64,000 nt of DNA from Chloroflexota bacterium. Its GTDB lineage: Bacteria; Chloroflexota; Anaerolineae; UBA2200; JACIWT01. How positions within the stretch are numbered: the stretch's first letter is position 1; the number at the start of each line of letters is the position of its first letter. The stretch spans positions 24,400 to 88,399 of the forward strand of contig JACIWT010000011.1 in NCBI GenBank assembly GCA_014360825.1. The letters are read 5' to 3'. The position numbers were made by a program, and so were the translations under genes. A model generated the notes under the pieces. The model saw only the letters and a program-made list of their open reading frames with translations, searched no databases and had not been told where the DNA came from. Below, one piece after another: positions 1 to 9,119 of this stretch.

Positions 1-711
1 GAGCAATTGCGCGAGCAGATCGCGGAGGGCATCCTCAAACCTGGCGATGCCCTGCCAACCGAGGAGCAGATCTGCACCGAGTGTGGGGTCTCGCGTATGA
101 CGGCACGCCTGGCTCTCACACAGCTGGCGAATGAGGGGTTGGTTGTGCGCCGTCAAGGCAAGGGCACGTTCGTCGCCGCTCCGAAGGCCGTCTTCACGGG
201 AGAGCGGTTCCCGCTGCTCAGTTACACCGAGATCCTGCAGCGGCTGGGTCTCAGAGCAGGGGCTCATATCCGTAGCCAGGAGGTGGTACCCGCGTCGCCG
301 GGAGTGGCACGGCAATTGCAACTTGCAGTCGGTGAGCCGGTTGTCAAGATCGTGCGCCTGCGGTTAGCGGATGGAGAGCCAATGTCTTTAGAGACCTCCT
401 TCTATCCCCATCACCGCTTCCCCACATTGGCTGAACAGGACCTGACCAACCACAGCATCTACCGCCTCTTAGAAAAAGAATACCATATCGTGCCCGCATA
501 CGCCGTGGAGACGACCGAACTATCGGTCTCCAGCGCTTACGAGGCGGAAGCGTTGGGGATCCGTGAAGGTGTGCCCATTGTTCTGTGCACTCGCCTCAGT
601 TTCGACGCCGAAGAAAAGCCAATTGAGTTCACGCACACCGCTCACCGTGGCGACAGATTCCGTTCCGTTGTTCGCCTTTCGCGCCAACAGTTAGGTGAAA
701 CGCTATTGTAG
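1..711 (+). CDS. GntR/HutC-family transcriptional regulator, 5'-truncated
   Basis: The reading frame is open from base 1, so the gene starts upstream of the window and only the first residues are missing. The N-terminal part is a GntR winged helix: a REQIAEGILKPGDALPTE segment, then a recognition helix around VSRMTARLALTQL and the wing GLVVRRQGKGTFV. The remaining ~160 residues form a UTRA-type effector domain, ending in a typical F.HTAHRGDRFRSVVRL segment. Such regulators bind a small metabolite, often a sugar phosphate, and usually repress the adjacent catabolic operon. The SCP2, dehydrogenase, kinase, aldolase and AOR genes follow on the same strand, so it is the likely local regulator. 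The effector cannot be read from the sequence. Confidence 0.93.
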   Translation, partial: EQLREQIAEGILKPGDALPTEEQICTECGVSRMTARLALTQLANEGLVVRRQGKGTFVAAPKAVFTGERFPLLSYTEILQRLGLRAGAHIRSQEVVPASPGVARQLQLAVGEPVVKIVRLRLADGEPMSLETSFYPHHRFPTLAEQDLTNHSIYRLLEKEYHIVPAYAVETTELSVSSAYEAEALGIREGVPIVLCTRLSFDAEEKPIEFTHTAHRGDRFRSVVRLSRQQLGETLL

Positions 712-737
712 AATATTCTTAGAAAAAGGAGGATCCA

Positions 738-1127
738 ATGCCCGCATTTGAGTCTAAGGAAGCCCTGGAGAAAGTCCTGGCGAAGTTGGCCGAGTTGGTT
801 CAAAGCGACCCGGCTTTCATCACCGCCAGCAAAGGCCAGACCCTCACTATTGGGTATGAGTTCCCCGATCTGGAGGTCTCCTTCTACACCAATTTCCTGA
901 ACGGCAAAGTGGAGGCAGGACTGGGTGAACCGCCTGAGGAGCCTATGATTCAACTGACTATGGACAGCGATGTCCTCGATGATGTCTTCACCGGCAAGGT
1001 GGCCGCGGCCAAGGCTGCGATGAAAGGCGATCTGGCATTCTCGGGCAATGTGATGGCCGCCATGCGCCTGCAGGGGCTAATGGCTGATTTCACACGCCTT
1101 TATCAGCAGGCGAAGAGCAGTGCGTAA
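738..1127 (+). CDS. SCP2 sterol-binding domain protein
   Basis: A 129-residue single-domain protein resembling the SCP-2 sterol-transfer fold: a helical N-terminus, a central strand region with FYTNFLNGKVEAG, and the typical C-terminal GKVAAAKAAMKGDLAFSGN segment. The start is supported by AAGGAGG about six bases before the ATG. In bacteria these domains bind lipids or other hydrophobic ligands, and some act as accessory domains in degradation pathways. It overlaps the next gene by eight bases, which points to translational coupling. Why a lipid-binding fold sits in a sugar-type catabolic operon is unclear; it may bind a hydrophobic intermediate or simply be co-transcribed. Confidence 0.85.
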   Translation: MPAFESKEALEKVLAKLAELVQSDPAFITASKGQTLTIGYEFPDLEVSFYTNFLNGKVEAGLGEPPEEPMIQLTMDSDVLDDVFTGKVAAAKAAMKGDLAFSGNVMAAMRLQGLMADFTRLYQQAKSSA

Positions 1128-2133
1128 GCGGCTGAATATCCTGATCACTGCCCAATTCGACGAAGAGGGCCTGGAGACCCTGCGTCGCTACGGCGAGGTA
1201 ACCTACAGTTGTTTCGGCGATGAGTCGCGCGTATTGGCGGGGCAGAAACTGGTGCAGGCCCTTCAAGGCGTACACATCCTGGTTACCGAGGTGGATCAGG
1301 TCAAGAGATATGTCTTGGCCAAGACCCCCGATCTAAAGGTCATCGCCAGTTGTCGGGGTGACCCGGTCAACATTGACGTGGCCGCAGCGACGGAGCGGGG
1401 CATTCCAGTGCTGCGGGCCCCTGGCCGCAATGCCGATGCTGTGGCAGACCTGACGTTGCTTTTCATGCTCGCCCTCCTACGTCATTTCTTGCCCGTGGCC
1501 GCTATCCTGCGCCAGCCTGGCGACGGCATGGAGAAGTTGGCCCGCGCCTTTTTCGAGTACAAAGGTGTCGAACTGTGGGAGAAGACCGTGGGGCTGATCG
1601 GGTTGGGCGCTGTTGGACAGCGGGTAGCGAAACGGCTACAAGCCTTTGGGGCGCATGTGGTGGCTTACGACCCCTACGTCCCCGCCCACCAGGCTCACCA
1701 AATCGGCGTCTCTCTCGTAAGCCTCGACGCCCTATTGGCCACGTCCGACATCGTCAGCCTGCACACGGTGGTCACCGACGAAACGGCCGGCATGTTCGGC
1801 GAGCGGGAGTTCCGCCTGATGAAAAAAGGCGCGTATTTTGTCAATACTGCCCGCGCTGCTTTGACCGATGAGGGGGCGCTCTATCGTGCGTTGCGCGACG
1901 GGCATCTGGCGGGCGCAGCACTAGATGTGTTCGCCGACGAGCCACCGTCACCTAATCACCCGCTGCTCACTCTGCCAAACGTGATCGCCACACCGCACAT
2001 CGGTGGCAACACGCGTGAAGTGGTGATTCATCAGACGCGATTGGTTGTCGCCGATTTGGTGCGTCTATTTGAGGGCCAGCGACCGGAGAACATTGTCAAT
2101 CCCGAGGTGTTGGAGCACTTCCGCTGGCCATAG
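1120..2133 (+). CDS. D-isomer-specific 2-hydroxyacid dehydrogenase (SerA-like)
   Basis: A 337-residue NAD-dependent dehydrogenase of the phosphoglycerate-dehydrogenase type. The Rossmann motif GLIGLGAVGQRVAKR sits near residue 160. The family's conserved FVNTARAALTDEGALYRAL segment, DVFADEPP, and the catalytic His of ATPHIGG follow. It lacks the C-terminal ACT domain of full-length SerA, so it is more likely a catabolic hydroxyacid or erythronate-phosphate-type dehydrogenase than the serine-pathway enzyme. Translation starts at GTG, overlapping the SCP2 gene. Its position before a kinase and an aldolase suggests oxidation of a sugar-acid intermediate; the substrate is unknown. Confidence 0.9.
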   Translation: MRKRLNILITAQFDEEGLETLRRYGEVTYSCFGDESRVLAGQKLVQALQGVHILVTEVDQVKRYVLAKTPDLKVIASCRGDPVNIDVAAATERGIPVLRAPGRNADAVADLTLLFMLALLRHFLPVAAILRQPGDGMEKLARAFFEYKGVELWEKTVGLIGLGAVGQRVAKRLQAFGAHVVAYDPYVPAHQAHQIGVSLVSLDALLATSDIVSLHTVVTDETAGMFGEREFRLMKKGAYFVNTARAALTDEGALYRALRDGHLAGAALDVFADEPPSPNHPLLTLPNVIATPHIGGNTREVVIHQTRLVVADLVRLFEGQRPENIVNPEVLEHFRWP

Positions 2134-2164
2134 TGCAGTCGCACTTCCCAATGGAGGAATGGAT

Positions 2165-3670
2165 GTGAAACGCGATTGTGTCGTGGCGCTCGATGCTGGT
2201 AGCGGCTCAGGTCGCACTGTGATCCTGGATCTGGAAGGAAATCTGCTTGGCGCAGCGGCCGAGGAGTGGACTTTCCACGTGCCCGCCGATGAACCCTTCG
2301 GTTCGGAGTTCGATCCGGGTGAGATGTGGACCACATTGGCGCGGACCACTCGACGGGCGTTGTCGCGAGCAGGAATAGCGCCGGATTTGGTATGCGCCAT
2401 TAGTGCCACCAGCCAACGTGATGGCGTCGTTTTCCTCGACGCGCAGGGTAAAGAAGTTCATTGTAGCACAAACCGCGACGCCCGCGGAGTATTACACGCT
2501 GAAGAGATCGCCAGGCAATTTGGGGAATTGATTTACCGCACCTGCGGGCGTTGGCCGCTCGGACTGGATGCCGCGGCGCGGCTGTGGTGGTTCCGCATTC
2601 ACCGCCCAGAGGTGTATGCACGCATAGCCAGGATCCAGATGATCAGCGATTGGCTGATCTACCGGCTGTGCGGTTGCACCTATTCGGAGCCAACCAATGC
2701 CAGCTCCTCGCTGCTCTTCGATGTCAGTCGCTGCCAGTGGTCGGAGGAGTTAGTCCGAGCGTTGGACTTCGCAACGGAGATCTGCCCCCCGTGCGCTTCC
2801 CCCGGCACAGTGGCGGGCACGCTGACCCCGCAAGCCGCCAAAGCCCTTAGCCTGCCAGTTGGCATTCCGGTTGCAATCGGGGCAGGCGATTCACAGGCTG
2901 CTTGTCTGGGCTGTGCTGCTTTCGACGACGGCACCACAACGGTCATCGCTGGGACCACTTTGCCCGTACAGATGGTGCTTTCCGCACCCGTCTTCGATGC
3001 ACTCCACCGCGTGCACACTGGAGCCTATGTCGTGCCAGACCACTGGGTTCTGGAGAGCAATGGCGGCATAGCAGGGGCCGCCTACCGTTGGTTCTCAGAA
3101 ACGTTCGCCCCTTCCGAGGCGGGTGGTCCAGACTTCGAGCGGCTGGAGCGCGAGGCAGCCACCGCCACCGCTGGTGGTGTGATGGCTGTGCTGGGACCGC
3201 AGGTGGCCGACTTCAGTTCACTGCCGTTCCCGCCGCCCTCGCTGTTCGTATTCCCCTTCGTCGGAGCGCTTGAGAGGCCCCTCACCCGGGGGATGTTCGC
3301 CCGCGCCGTCCTGGAGAACGTGGCCTACGCCACACGCGGCAACGTAGAGCAATTGGAGGAGATCAGCGGCAGGGTGGCTCTAAGTCTGAATCTGTGCGGG
3401 GGGCTGACACATTCGGCCACCTTGGTGCAAATCGTCGCCGATGTATGCAATCGCCCGGTGCGCGTGCCCCTGGTGCGCGAGGCCAGTAGCGTCGGAGCGG
3501 CCATCTGCGCCGCCGTGGGCGCGGGCGCGTTCCCAGATTTACGATCGGCTGCGCAGGCAATGGTCCACTGGGAGCCGCTGGTCGAGCCGGATCCGTCTTC
3601 TGCACGCCGCTACCGCGGCCTCTACCGGAAGTGGTTGGGATTGTTCGAGAAGGCACGCGGTTTACAGTAG
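2165..3670 (+). CDS. FGGY-family carbohydrate kinase, LsrK-like
   Basis: An FGGY kinase of about 501 residues. The N-terminal phosphate-binding region reads ALDAGSGSGRTVILDLEG and the catalytic-base region reads AIGAGDSQAACLG. The stretch ISDWLIYRLCG and the overall order resemble autoinducer-2 kinase LsrK more than xylulokinase. GGAGG at 2153-2157 is seven bases from GTG 2165 but only one base from the in-frame ATG 2159, so I favour GTG. Together with the downstream class II aldolase this is the usual phosphorylate-then-cleave pair. The substrate is probably a ketose, a sugar acid or an AI-2-like compound. No transporter for it lies inside the window. Confidence 0.88.
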   Translation: MKRDCVVALDAGSGSGRTVILDLEGNLLGAAAEEWTFHVPADEPFGSEFDPGEMWTTLARTTRRALSRAGIAPDLVCAISATSQRDGVVFLDAQGKEVHCSTNRDARGVLHAEEIARQFGELIYRTCGRWPLGLDAAARLWWFRIHRPEVYARIARIQMISDWLIYRLCGCTYSEPTNASSSLLFDVSRCQWSEELVRALDFATEICPPCASPGTVAGTLTPQAAKALSLPVGIPVAIGAGDSQAACLGCAAFDDGTTTVIAGTTLPVQMVLSAPVFDALHRVHTGAYVVPDHWVLESNGGIAGAAYRWFSETFAPSEAGGPDFERLEREAATATAGGVMAVLGPQVADFSSLPFPPPSLFVFPFVGALERPLTRGMFARAVLENVAYATRGNVEQLEEISGRVALSLNLCGGLTHSATLVQIVADVCNRPVRVPLVREASSVGAAICAAVGAGAFPDLRSAAQAMVHWEPLVEPDPSSARRYRGLYRKWLGLFEKARGLQ

Positions 3671-3719
3671 CCAGTCAGAAATCCGCCTTCGATGCAAAGA
3701 TTTCTGGAGGAGATAGAGT

Positions 3720-4355
3720 ATGTCATCAGAAGAAGAATTGCGTCTGGAGATCGTGTCTATCCTCGAAGAACTGTTCGCTGCGCAATTGATCACTCCTACC
3801 GGTGGCAACCTCTCAGTGCGCATCACCGATGAAGAAGACGCTTTTCTCGTCACGCCGACTATGCTCTACAAGGGCGGGCTGAAGCCAGAGGACATCGTCA
3901 AAGTCAACAGCGCGGGCAAGCCTGCGAACCGCCGGCAGCGACCATCCGTCGAGACGCCTATGCATTTGGCGATCTACGCTGCGCGCTCCGACGTGGAGGG
4001 GATCATCCACAGCCATGCTCCGCTGAGCACTGCGCTGGGACTAGTAGGCGGCAAGATCCCGGCCATCACGGTGGACGCTGCGCCGTTCATTCATACCCAA
4101 ATCGTTCCCTACGGATTGCCCGGCACACCCAAGTTAATTCAGAACGTGGTGCAGGCGTTGGAGCACAGCCCGGCGGTGCTGCTCCAGTGCCACGGTCTAC
4201 TCACCGTTGGTTGGACTTTGCGCCAGGCAGCAAACCGAGCCTTGGCCCTGGAAGAGGTCGTTCGCATCTTGTTGGCCTGTCGTCTGTTTGGGCAAGAACC
4301 GGCTACCCTGCCGCAGGAGGCGCTTGCCTTCTTGCAAGCGGCAGGCGTGGCCTGA
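3720..4355 (+). CDS. Class II aldolase/adducin-family protein (FucA/AraD type)
   Basis: A 211-residue class II aldolase. It has TGGNLSVRI near the N-terminus, the SVETPMHLAIY segment with the catalytic Glu, the Zn ligands in IIHSHAP, and a late CHGLLTVG ligand segment. The family cleaves ketose 1-phosphates to DHAP and an aldehyde, or decarboxylates/epimerises related sugar phosphates. It follows the FGGY kinase by 49 bases with a GGAGGAG ribosome-binding site. The next gene encodes an aldehyde:ferredoxin oxidoreductase, so the simplest reading is that the aldehyde it releases is oxidised by that enzyme. It is clearly distinct from the second class II aldolase at 9717-10316, which lacks the Glu. 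Confidence 0.9.
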   Translation: MSSEEELRLEIVSILEELFAAQLITPTGGNLSVRITDEEDAFLVTPTMLYKGGLKPEDIVKVNSAGKPANRRQRPSVETPMHLAIYAARSDVEGIIHSHAPLSTALGLVGGKIPAITVDAAPFIHTQIVPYGLPGTPKLIQNVVQALEHSPAVLLQCHGLLTVGWTLRQAANRALALEEVVRILLACRLFGQEPATLPQEALAFLQAAGVA

Positions 4356-4375
4356 GCTGAGGGAGAAGATGAACA

Positions 4376-6334
4376 ATGCCGAATGGCTACCGGGGAAAAG
4401 TCCTCTTCGTTGATCTTTCTACTGGCCGTATAGAGGCGGAGACCTTGCCCGAAGACGTCTATCGTCACTATCTGGGTGGCTATGGCCTGGGCGCGTACAT
4501 ACTTTACGAACGAATGCCTCGTGGAGCCGACCCACTCGGGCCGGACAATATCCTGGGGTTCCTGCCCGGGCTTCTCACTGGCAGCGGAGCGCTTTTCAGC
4601 GGGCGCTATATGGTTGTGGGCAAGTCGCCATTGACTGGGGGATGGGGCGATGCCAACTGCGGTGGACATTTCGGCCCAGCCCTGCGCGGCACAGGCTATG
4701 ATGGGGTTTTCATCAGGGGTGCTGCGGAACATCCTGTGTACCTCTACGTGGATGCAGAGCGTGTGGAACTGCGCGACGCAGGAGAACTCTGGGGCCTGGA
4801 CTCTGCTCAGACCCGGGAGACGATTCGCCAAGCCACTTCGCCCGATGTGCAGGTGGCGTGCATCGGCCCAGCGGGCGAGCAAGGCTCGCTCCTGGCAGCC
4901 ATTGTCACGGATGGTGAGCGGATCGCGGCCCGCTGTGGCCTGGGTGCGGTGATGGGAGCCAAGCGGCTGAAAGCCGTCGCCGTGCGTGGCAAGGGGCACC
5001 CTCCTCTGGCCGACCCTCAGGCGTTTGGGAAAGCAAACGCAGTGTACCGCCGTCTGTTCCAGAGCCGTCCATCGCGCTGGGCCTCTCTTATCCCGGGCTT
5101 CCTCGCCCGCTTTCTGCCCCTCCTCCGCCGCCTCCGCGCCAGACTCAGTGGCGGACCGGTCCAGATGGTGATTGACTCCTATCGCCGCTACGGCACGGCA
5201 GCAGGGACCGCAGCCCTGGTCGAACTCGGTGACACACCGGTGCGCAATTGGACCGGCATCGGTTTCCGTGATTTCCCCCTCCCGCTCTCCGAACGGTTGA
5301 GCGATGAGGCGGTCATCCGCGACAAGATCAAGCCGTACGCCTGCCACTCCTGCCCGGTGGCTTGCGGCGGGATCATCCGTCTCCCCGATGGCACGACCGG
5401 CCGCAAGCCAGAATATGAGACCTTGGCCGCATTGGGCCCGTTGGTGATGAACAGCGATCTGCGGGTGGTGGAGCAATGCAACCAACTCTGCAACCTGGCA
5501 GGGCTGGACACTATCTCCGTGGGTGTGGCCATCGCCTTCGCTATGGAGTGCTACGAAAAGGGATGGCTGCCGCAAGAATTGGCCACTGAACTGCCTTTGC
5601 GCTGGGGCGATGGGGAAGCGCTCGTCGAACTGGTGCGCCGCATCGCACGGCGGGAGCCAGGCCTGGGGGAATGGCTGGCCGACGGGGTGCGACGGGCAGC
5701 GGAGCGCCTAGGGCCGGAGGCTCAAGCAGCCGCTATGCACGCTGGCGGACAGGAATTGGCAATGCACCGCGGCCTCTATGAGCCGAATGTGGCCTTGGGC
5801 TACCAGGTGGACCCTGCTCCCGGACGGCATACCTCGACCCTTTCTGGCATCGCCGGGGGACCGGCATTCGCTCCCTACTTTGCGTTGCAGGGGTGCAAGC
5901 CCGCTGCTCGCTACGACTACGCGGCCAAAGGCAAGACGATGGCGATCGTCATCTCGGTGCTGCGGGCCTTCGATTCCCTAGGATTATGTCACTTCGCGCT
6001 GATGATGGGATCCCCGCCCTTTCTGGAATGGCTGAACGCCGCCACCGGCTGGGGATTCGACGAGGCGGAGTTCTTCCGCGCCGGCAAGCGCATCCAGGTG
6101 CTACGTCACGTTTTCAACGCCCGCGAGGGATTGCCAGCCCAGTTCCCTCTTCCAGCCCGCGAGCGGGGCGAACCACCGCAGGAGATAGGGCCGGTGGCGG
6201 GCATAATACTGGATATGGAGGCAATGGCCAGGGGTTATTTTGAGGCCATGGGCATCGATCCGGCGACGGGCTGGCCGCTGTCGGAGATGGTGAAGGAGAT
6301 TGATATTGACAGGGAGATATCAAGCAAATTATAA
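4376..6334 (+). CDS. Aldehyde:ferredoxin oxidoreductase family protein (tungsten-pterin)
   Basis: A 652-residue AOR-family protein. The N-terminal domain reads YRGKVLFVDLSTG, followed by GGYGLGAYILYE and the cofactor-contacting SPLTGGWGDANCGGHFGP segment. Cys323, Cys326 and Cys330 in CHSCPVAC plus a late Cys in SLGLCHF (about residue 538) match the four ligands of the AOR [4Fe-4S] cluster; GLDTISVG is also family-typical. These enzymes oxidise aldehydes to carboxylic acids with ferredoxin as acceptor, using a bis-pterin tungsten (sometimes Mo) centre. Residues 230-262 form a basic, Arg/Leu-rich insertion. No MoaD-like or cofactor gene is adjacent. It probably handles the aldehyde from the upstream aldolase. 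Confidence 0.93.
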   Translation: MPNGYRGKVLFVDLSTGRIEAETLPEDVYRHYLGGYGLGAYILYERMPRGADPLGPDNILGFLPGLLTGSGALFSGRYMVVGKSPLTGGWGDANCGGHFGPALRGTGYDGVFIRGAAEHPVYLYVDAERVELRDAGELWGLDSAQTRETIRQATSPDVQVACIGPAGEQGSLLAAIVTDGERIAARCGLGAVMGAKRLKAVAVRGKGHPPLADPQAFGKANAVYRRLFQSRPSRWASLIPGFLARFLPLLRRLRARLSGGPVQMVIDSYRRYGTAAGTAALVELGDTPVRNWTGIGFRDFPLPLSERLSDEAVIRDKIKPYACHSCPVACGGIIRLPDGTTGRKPEYETLAALGPLVMNSDLRVVEQCNQLCNLAGLDTISVGVAIAFAMECYEKGWLPQELATELPLRWGDGEALVELVRRIARREPGLGEWLADGVRRAAERLGPEAQAAAMHAGGQELAMHRGLYEPNVALGYQVDPAPGRHTSTLSGIAGGPAFAPYFALQGCKPAARYDYAAKGKTMAIVISVLRAFDSLGLCHFALMMGSPPFLEWLNAATGWGFDEAEFFRAGKRIQVLRHVFNAREGLPAQFPLPARERGEPPQEIGPVAGIILDMEAMARGYFEAMGIDPATGWPLSEMVKEIDIDREISSKL

Positions 6335-6413
6335 TTATTAAACAGCAGCTCAAGAGGTCCGAACAAGTACAACTATAGTGTGCAAAAGGATGACGCGCAC
6401 AGAGGAGGATAGC

Positions 6414-8498
6414 GTGAGTGAGGTACGACTACGATCACACTTAGACAGTCGTTCCCGTAGTATTCTCATGCTACTCCTGCAGTCTGAGATGCCATTGACT
6501 GCATCTGACATCGCGTCTCGGCTCAGCATGACCCCACGTACGGTGCGCTACAGACTTCGTGTTGCCGAAAAATGGTTGCAGAGTAGAGGCGCTCGCTTAG
6601 TAGCGAAACCCGGCTGGGGAACCCTAATTGATGCCCCTCGTCAGACCAAGAAACGTCTCATTAGAGAATTAAGCGGCCTGACTGGTTATGCCCCTCTATT
6701 GTCACGCACTGAGCGATTACATGTTCTTACCTTATACCTCTTGACTAGTAATCTGCCGTTGCTGGCCCAGCAAATGGCGTGCGAATTGAGCGTCTCGCGC
6801 AGCACTGTTTTGAAAGACCTGGACAGTGTTGCGAAATGGCTTCGGAAGTACGATCTCTCTCTGGTCAGGAGACCAAATTTTGGCTTCACGGTGAGCGGAC
6901 GGGAGAAAGATTTTCAGGAAGCAATCGTGAACCTCTTGCTTGAGAGTATAGGGGAGGCCTTTTTACTGCCTTCATGCACAGGCTCTAAGGCGACCCAGTC
7001 GGCACTAACATGGAGTAACGCTGGTATTCAACATTATGCACGTGCGTTCCTCGACAATCTAGATTTGAGGCATTCTAGGTTATTAGTTGCACTGGCGGCA
7101 ACCGATATTGATATGCGATTTACAGACAGAGCGTATATTGTCACTGTATTGCATCTCGCTATTCTAATGCAACGAGCTCGGCAGGGACGACACTTAGACG
7201 TTTCCCCCGAATTTATAGAACAAGTGAAGAAACGGCAGGAGTTCCTTGTGGCAAAGAAAGTGGCCGAAAGGGTCAAAGACTACACGGGTGTCTCACTTAC
7301 CGAGTCAGATGTCGCTTACATTGCAATGCGGTTCTTGGGTGCCGAGAGAGCACAAGGCGTAGGTACTACCGCTGGGAAAAAAGCAGAGAACGAGGGGATT
7401 GCACCAGAGGTACCTACCATCGTTCGCACTATACTGGAGAGGGTTTCTTTTTCTTTGCACCCCTGTCTGCTGGTTGATCAAGAGTTGATTCACAACTTGG
7501 TGGCCGATCTGACATGGTTGCTAGAGCACCTGCGATATGACATGCCTATCAGAAACCCCCTATTGATGAACATTCGAAGACAGTATCCCCGTATCTATCA
7601 AGTTGCTTGGGAAAGTTGCACATTTCTTGGTGACAGGCTGAGAAAGCCAGTGCCAATGGAGGTCGTCGGCTACATTACTATGCACCTTGCAGCCGCAATG
7701 GAACGGTTACGTGTCCCTAGGCGGGCGAATCGACGGGTTTTAATCGTTTGTCATGCAGGTATCGCTACGGCCTCGCTGCTGGAGTCCAGAATACAAGCGG
7801 AGTTTCCCCAGGTCGAGATTGTGGGGGTGGTATCAGCCTCGGAAGTAGAGAAATCACCTGACTTGAGCGAGATAGACGCAATAATCTCCACCGTACCAGT
7901 GGAGGTCAGAGACCTCCCTACTATAGTGGTCAATCCTCTTTTGAACGATGAAAGTATAGCTAAACTCAGGGCGTTTCTAAGCAAAGAAGATGCCCCGATC
8001 GCTTCAAGAAAGCAGGCTGTGCTCTACAAAACGAATGAGCCCTCCTTGCCGCATCTCCTCACTGCTGATACAATTAGGCTTAAGATACCCGTTCATAGCT
8101 GGCCAGAAGTGGTTTCCCGAGCGGGTAAATTGCTGCTTGACATTGGAGCGATAGAAGCCAGCTACATCCAGGCAATGAAAGACATGATACTGCAATATGG
8201 TCCTTACATGGTCGCTTGGCCAGGGATCGCTCTGCTTCACGCGCTTCCCGAGAATGGAGTCAAGCAGGTATGCATGAGTCTGGTAACGTTGCGAGAACCG
8301 GTCGCCTTTGGGCATCCTAACCACGATCCGGTCGATATAGCCATTGCTCTGGGCGCTGTAGACAACTACTCACACCTGAAGGCGTTAGGACAACTACAGC
8401 AACTTTTGGAAACCCAGGAAGCCGTAGATAAGATCCATAATGCAGTCGACGTGTACCAGGTCGTAGATCTGATATCTAATTCGTTTTTTAATGAATGA
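6414..8498 (+). CDS. BglG/MtlR-type PRD transcriptional regulator with EIIB and EIIA domains
   Basis: About 694 residues from GTG 6414, which has AGGAGG five bases upstream; an earlier in-frame GTG lacks a site. Order: HTH (about 10-60), Mga-like HTH (about 90-160), two PRD domains with phosphorylatable His in VLHLAIL and ITMHLAAAMER, a galactitol-type EIIB-like domain with Cys in VCHAGIATAS, and a C-terminal EIIA-like domain with His in ALLHALPENG. This is the architecture of DNA-binding PTS activators such as MtlR rather than of RNA antiterminators. Phosphorylation by HPr and the cognate EII proteins couples activity to substrate. It is convergent with the PTS operon at 8585-14945 and is its likely regulator. 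Confidence 0.93.
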   Translation: MSEVRLRSHLDSRSRSILMLLLQSEMPLTASDIASRLSMTPRTVRYRLRVAEKWLQSRGARLVAKPGWGTLIDAPRQTKKRLIRELSGLTGYAPLLSRTERLHVLTLYLLTSNLPLLAQQMACELSVSRSTVLKDLDSVAKWLRKYDLSLVRRPNFGFTVSGREKDFQEAIVNLLLESIGEAFLLPSCTGSKATQSALTWSNAGIQHYARAFLDNLDLRHSRLLVALAATDIDMRFTDRAYIVTVLHLAILMQRARQGRHLDVSPEFIEQVKKRQEFLVAKKVAERVKDYTGVSLTESDVAYIAMRFLGAERAQGVGTTAGKKAENEGIAPEVPTIVRTILERVSFSLHPCLLVDQELIHNLVADLTWLLEHLRYDMPIRNPLLMNIRRQYPRIYQVAWESCTFLGDRLRKPVPMEVVGYITMHLAAAMERLRVPRRANRRVLIVCHAGIATASLLESRIQAEFPQVEIVGVVSASEVEKSPDLSEIDAIISTVPVEVRDLPTIVVNPLLNDESIAKLRAFLSKEDAPIASRKQAVLYKTNEPSLPHLLTADTIRLKIPVHSWPEVVSRAGKLLLDIGAIEASYIQAMKDMILQYGPYMVAWPGIALLHALPENGVKQVCMSLVTLREPVAFGHPNHDPVDIAIALGAVDNYSHLKALGQLQQLLETQEAVDKIHNAVDVYQVVDLISNSFFNE

Positions 8499-8565
8499 CC
8501 AACAACAGGAAGGGGAAGCACTTATGTGCCCGTGGTTTGCCGGTTTCGCTCAGGACGGCTATTGA

Positions 8566-8581
8566 ATCCCCACTAGGGGAT
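8566..8581. terminator. Small hairpin between convergent genes
   Basis: ATCCCC and GGGGAT form a perfect six-base stem with a four-base loop between the convergent regulator and operon ends. There is no clear U tract, so function as a bidirectional terminator is only possible. Confidence 0.3.
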
Positions 8582-8584
8582 GCG

Positions 8585-9049
8585 CTATGTCTGAATTTTC
8601 TGCTGCTGAGAGTGTTCCCGGATGTCTCGAATCCATTTCTCCATGCCCTGCCTTGACTTGATCGCGTAAAGCCATCTCAGGCTGTACTGGGCATCTTTGC
8701 GCAAATCCGTCAAATATTCACCGTATTCTGCTTCCAGCCATTGTACCCACCCTGGCTTGATCCAAACCGGGGGATACTTGCCAAATGTAAATGCAACATA
8801 AATAAGGAATCCTGTCCAGACCATGCAGAGGGGCCAACCTAGAACTCTTAGCAACACCTGACGGTTGCCGTAACCTATAAGCAGAATCCCAACCGGCATA
8901 AAGGTATAGACAAGTTGAGATTGAGGTCTCCAATACCAGTTTTTGTAAACACCCAAACGGGCTAGTATGCCAAGCCCCAGGAACGCGCAACCAAGCAAAG
9001 AGATCATGGCATCACTAACCAACGTATCCAGAAGCCGCGTAGTTGTCAT
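8585..9049 (-). CDS. Unknown small integral membrane protein at the end of the PTS operon
   Basis: 154 residues from the ATG at 9049, which has AAGGAGA six bases upstream; a longer frame starts at 9094 without a good site. Three hydrophobic segments are visible, around residues 10-30, 45-65 and 72-92, followed by a charged cytoplasmic-looking tail (EYGEYLTDLRKDAQYSLRW and later). I do not recognise the family. It is the last gene of the PTS/RuBisCO-like operon on this strand. It might be an accessory membrane factor, but no function is assignable. Confidence 0.65.
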   Translation of the reverse strand: MTTTRLLDTLVSDAMISLLGCAFLGLGILARLGVYKNWYWRPQSQLVYTFMPVGILLIGYGNRQVLLRVLGWPLCMVWTGFLIYVAFTFGKYPPVWIKPGWVQWLEAEYGEYLTDLRKDAQYSLRWLYAIKSRQGMEKWIRDIREHSQQQKIQT

Positions 9050-9119
9050 CCTCGTCTCCTTCAATTTCGTTGTGACGAGGTTAGAAAAATCCAATTGGTA
9101 GGCAACCGCCCCCCGTCCA

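Noticed and set aside
2045..2164. Longer start for the LsrK-like kinase
   Set aside because: It would overlap the dehydrogenase by about 90 bases and give a non-family N-terminus; GGAGG at 2153-2157 fits the later start.
4139..5575. 478-residue open frame on the minus strand
   Set aside because: It lies fully antisense to the aldolase end and the AOR gene, has no recognisable motifs, and its composition is that of a GC-rich shadow frame.
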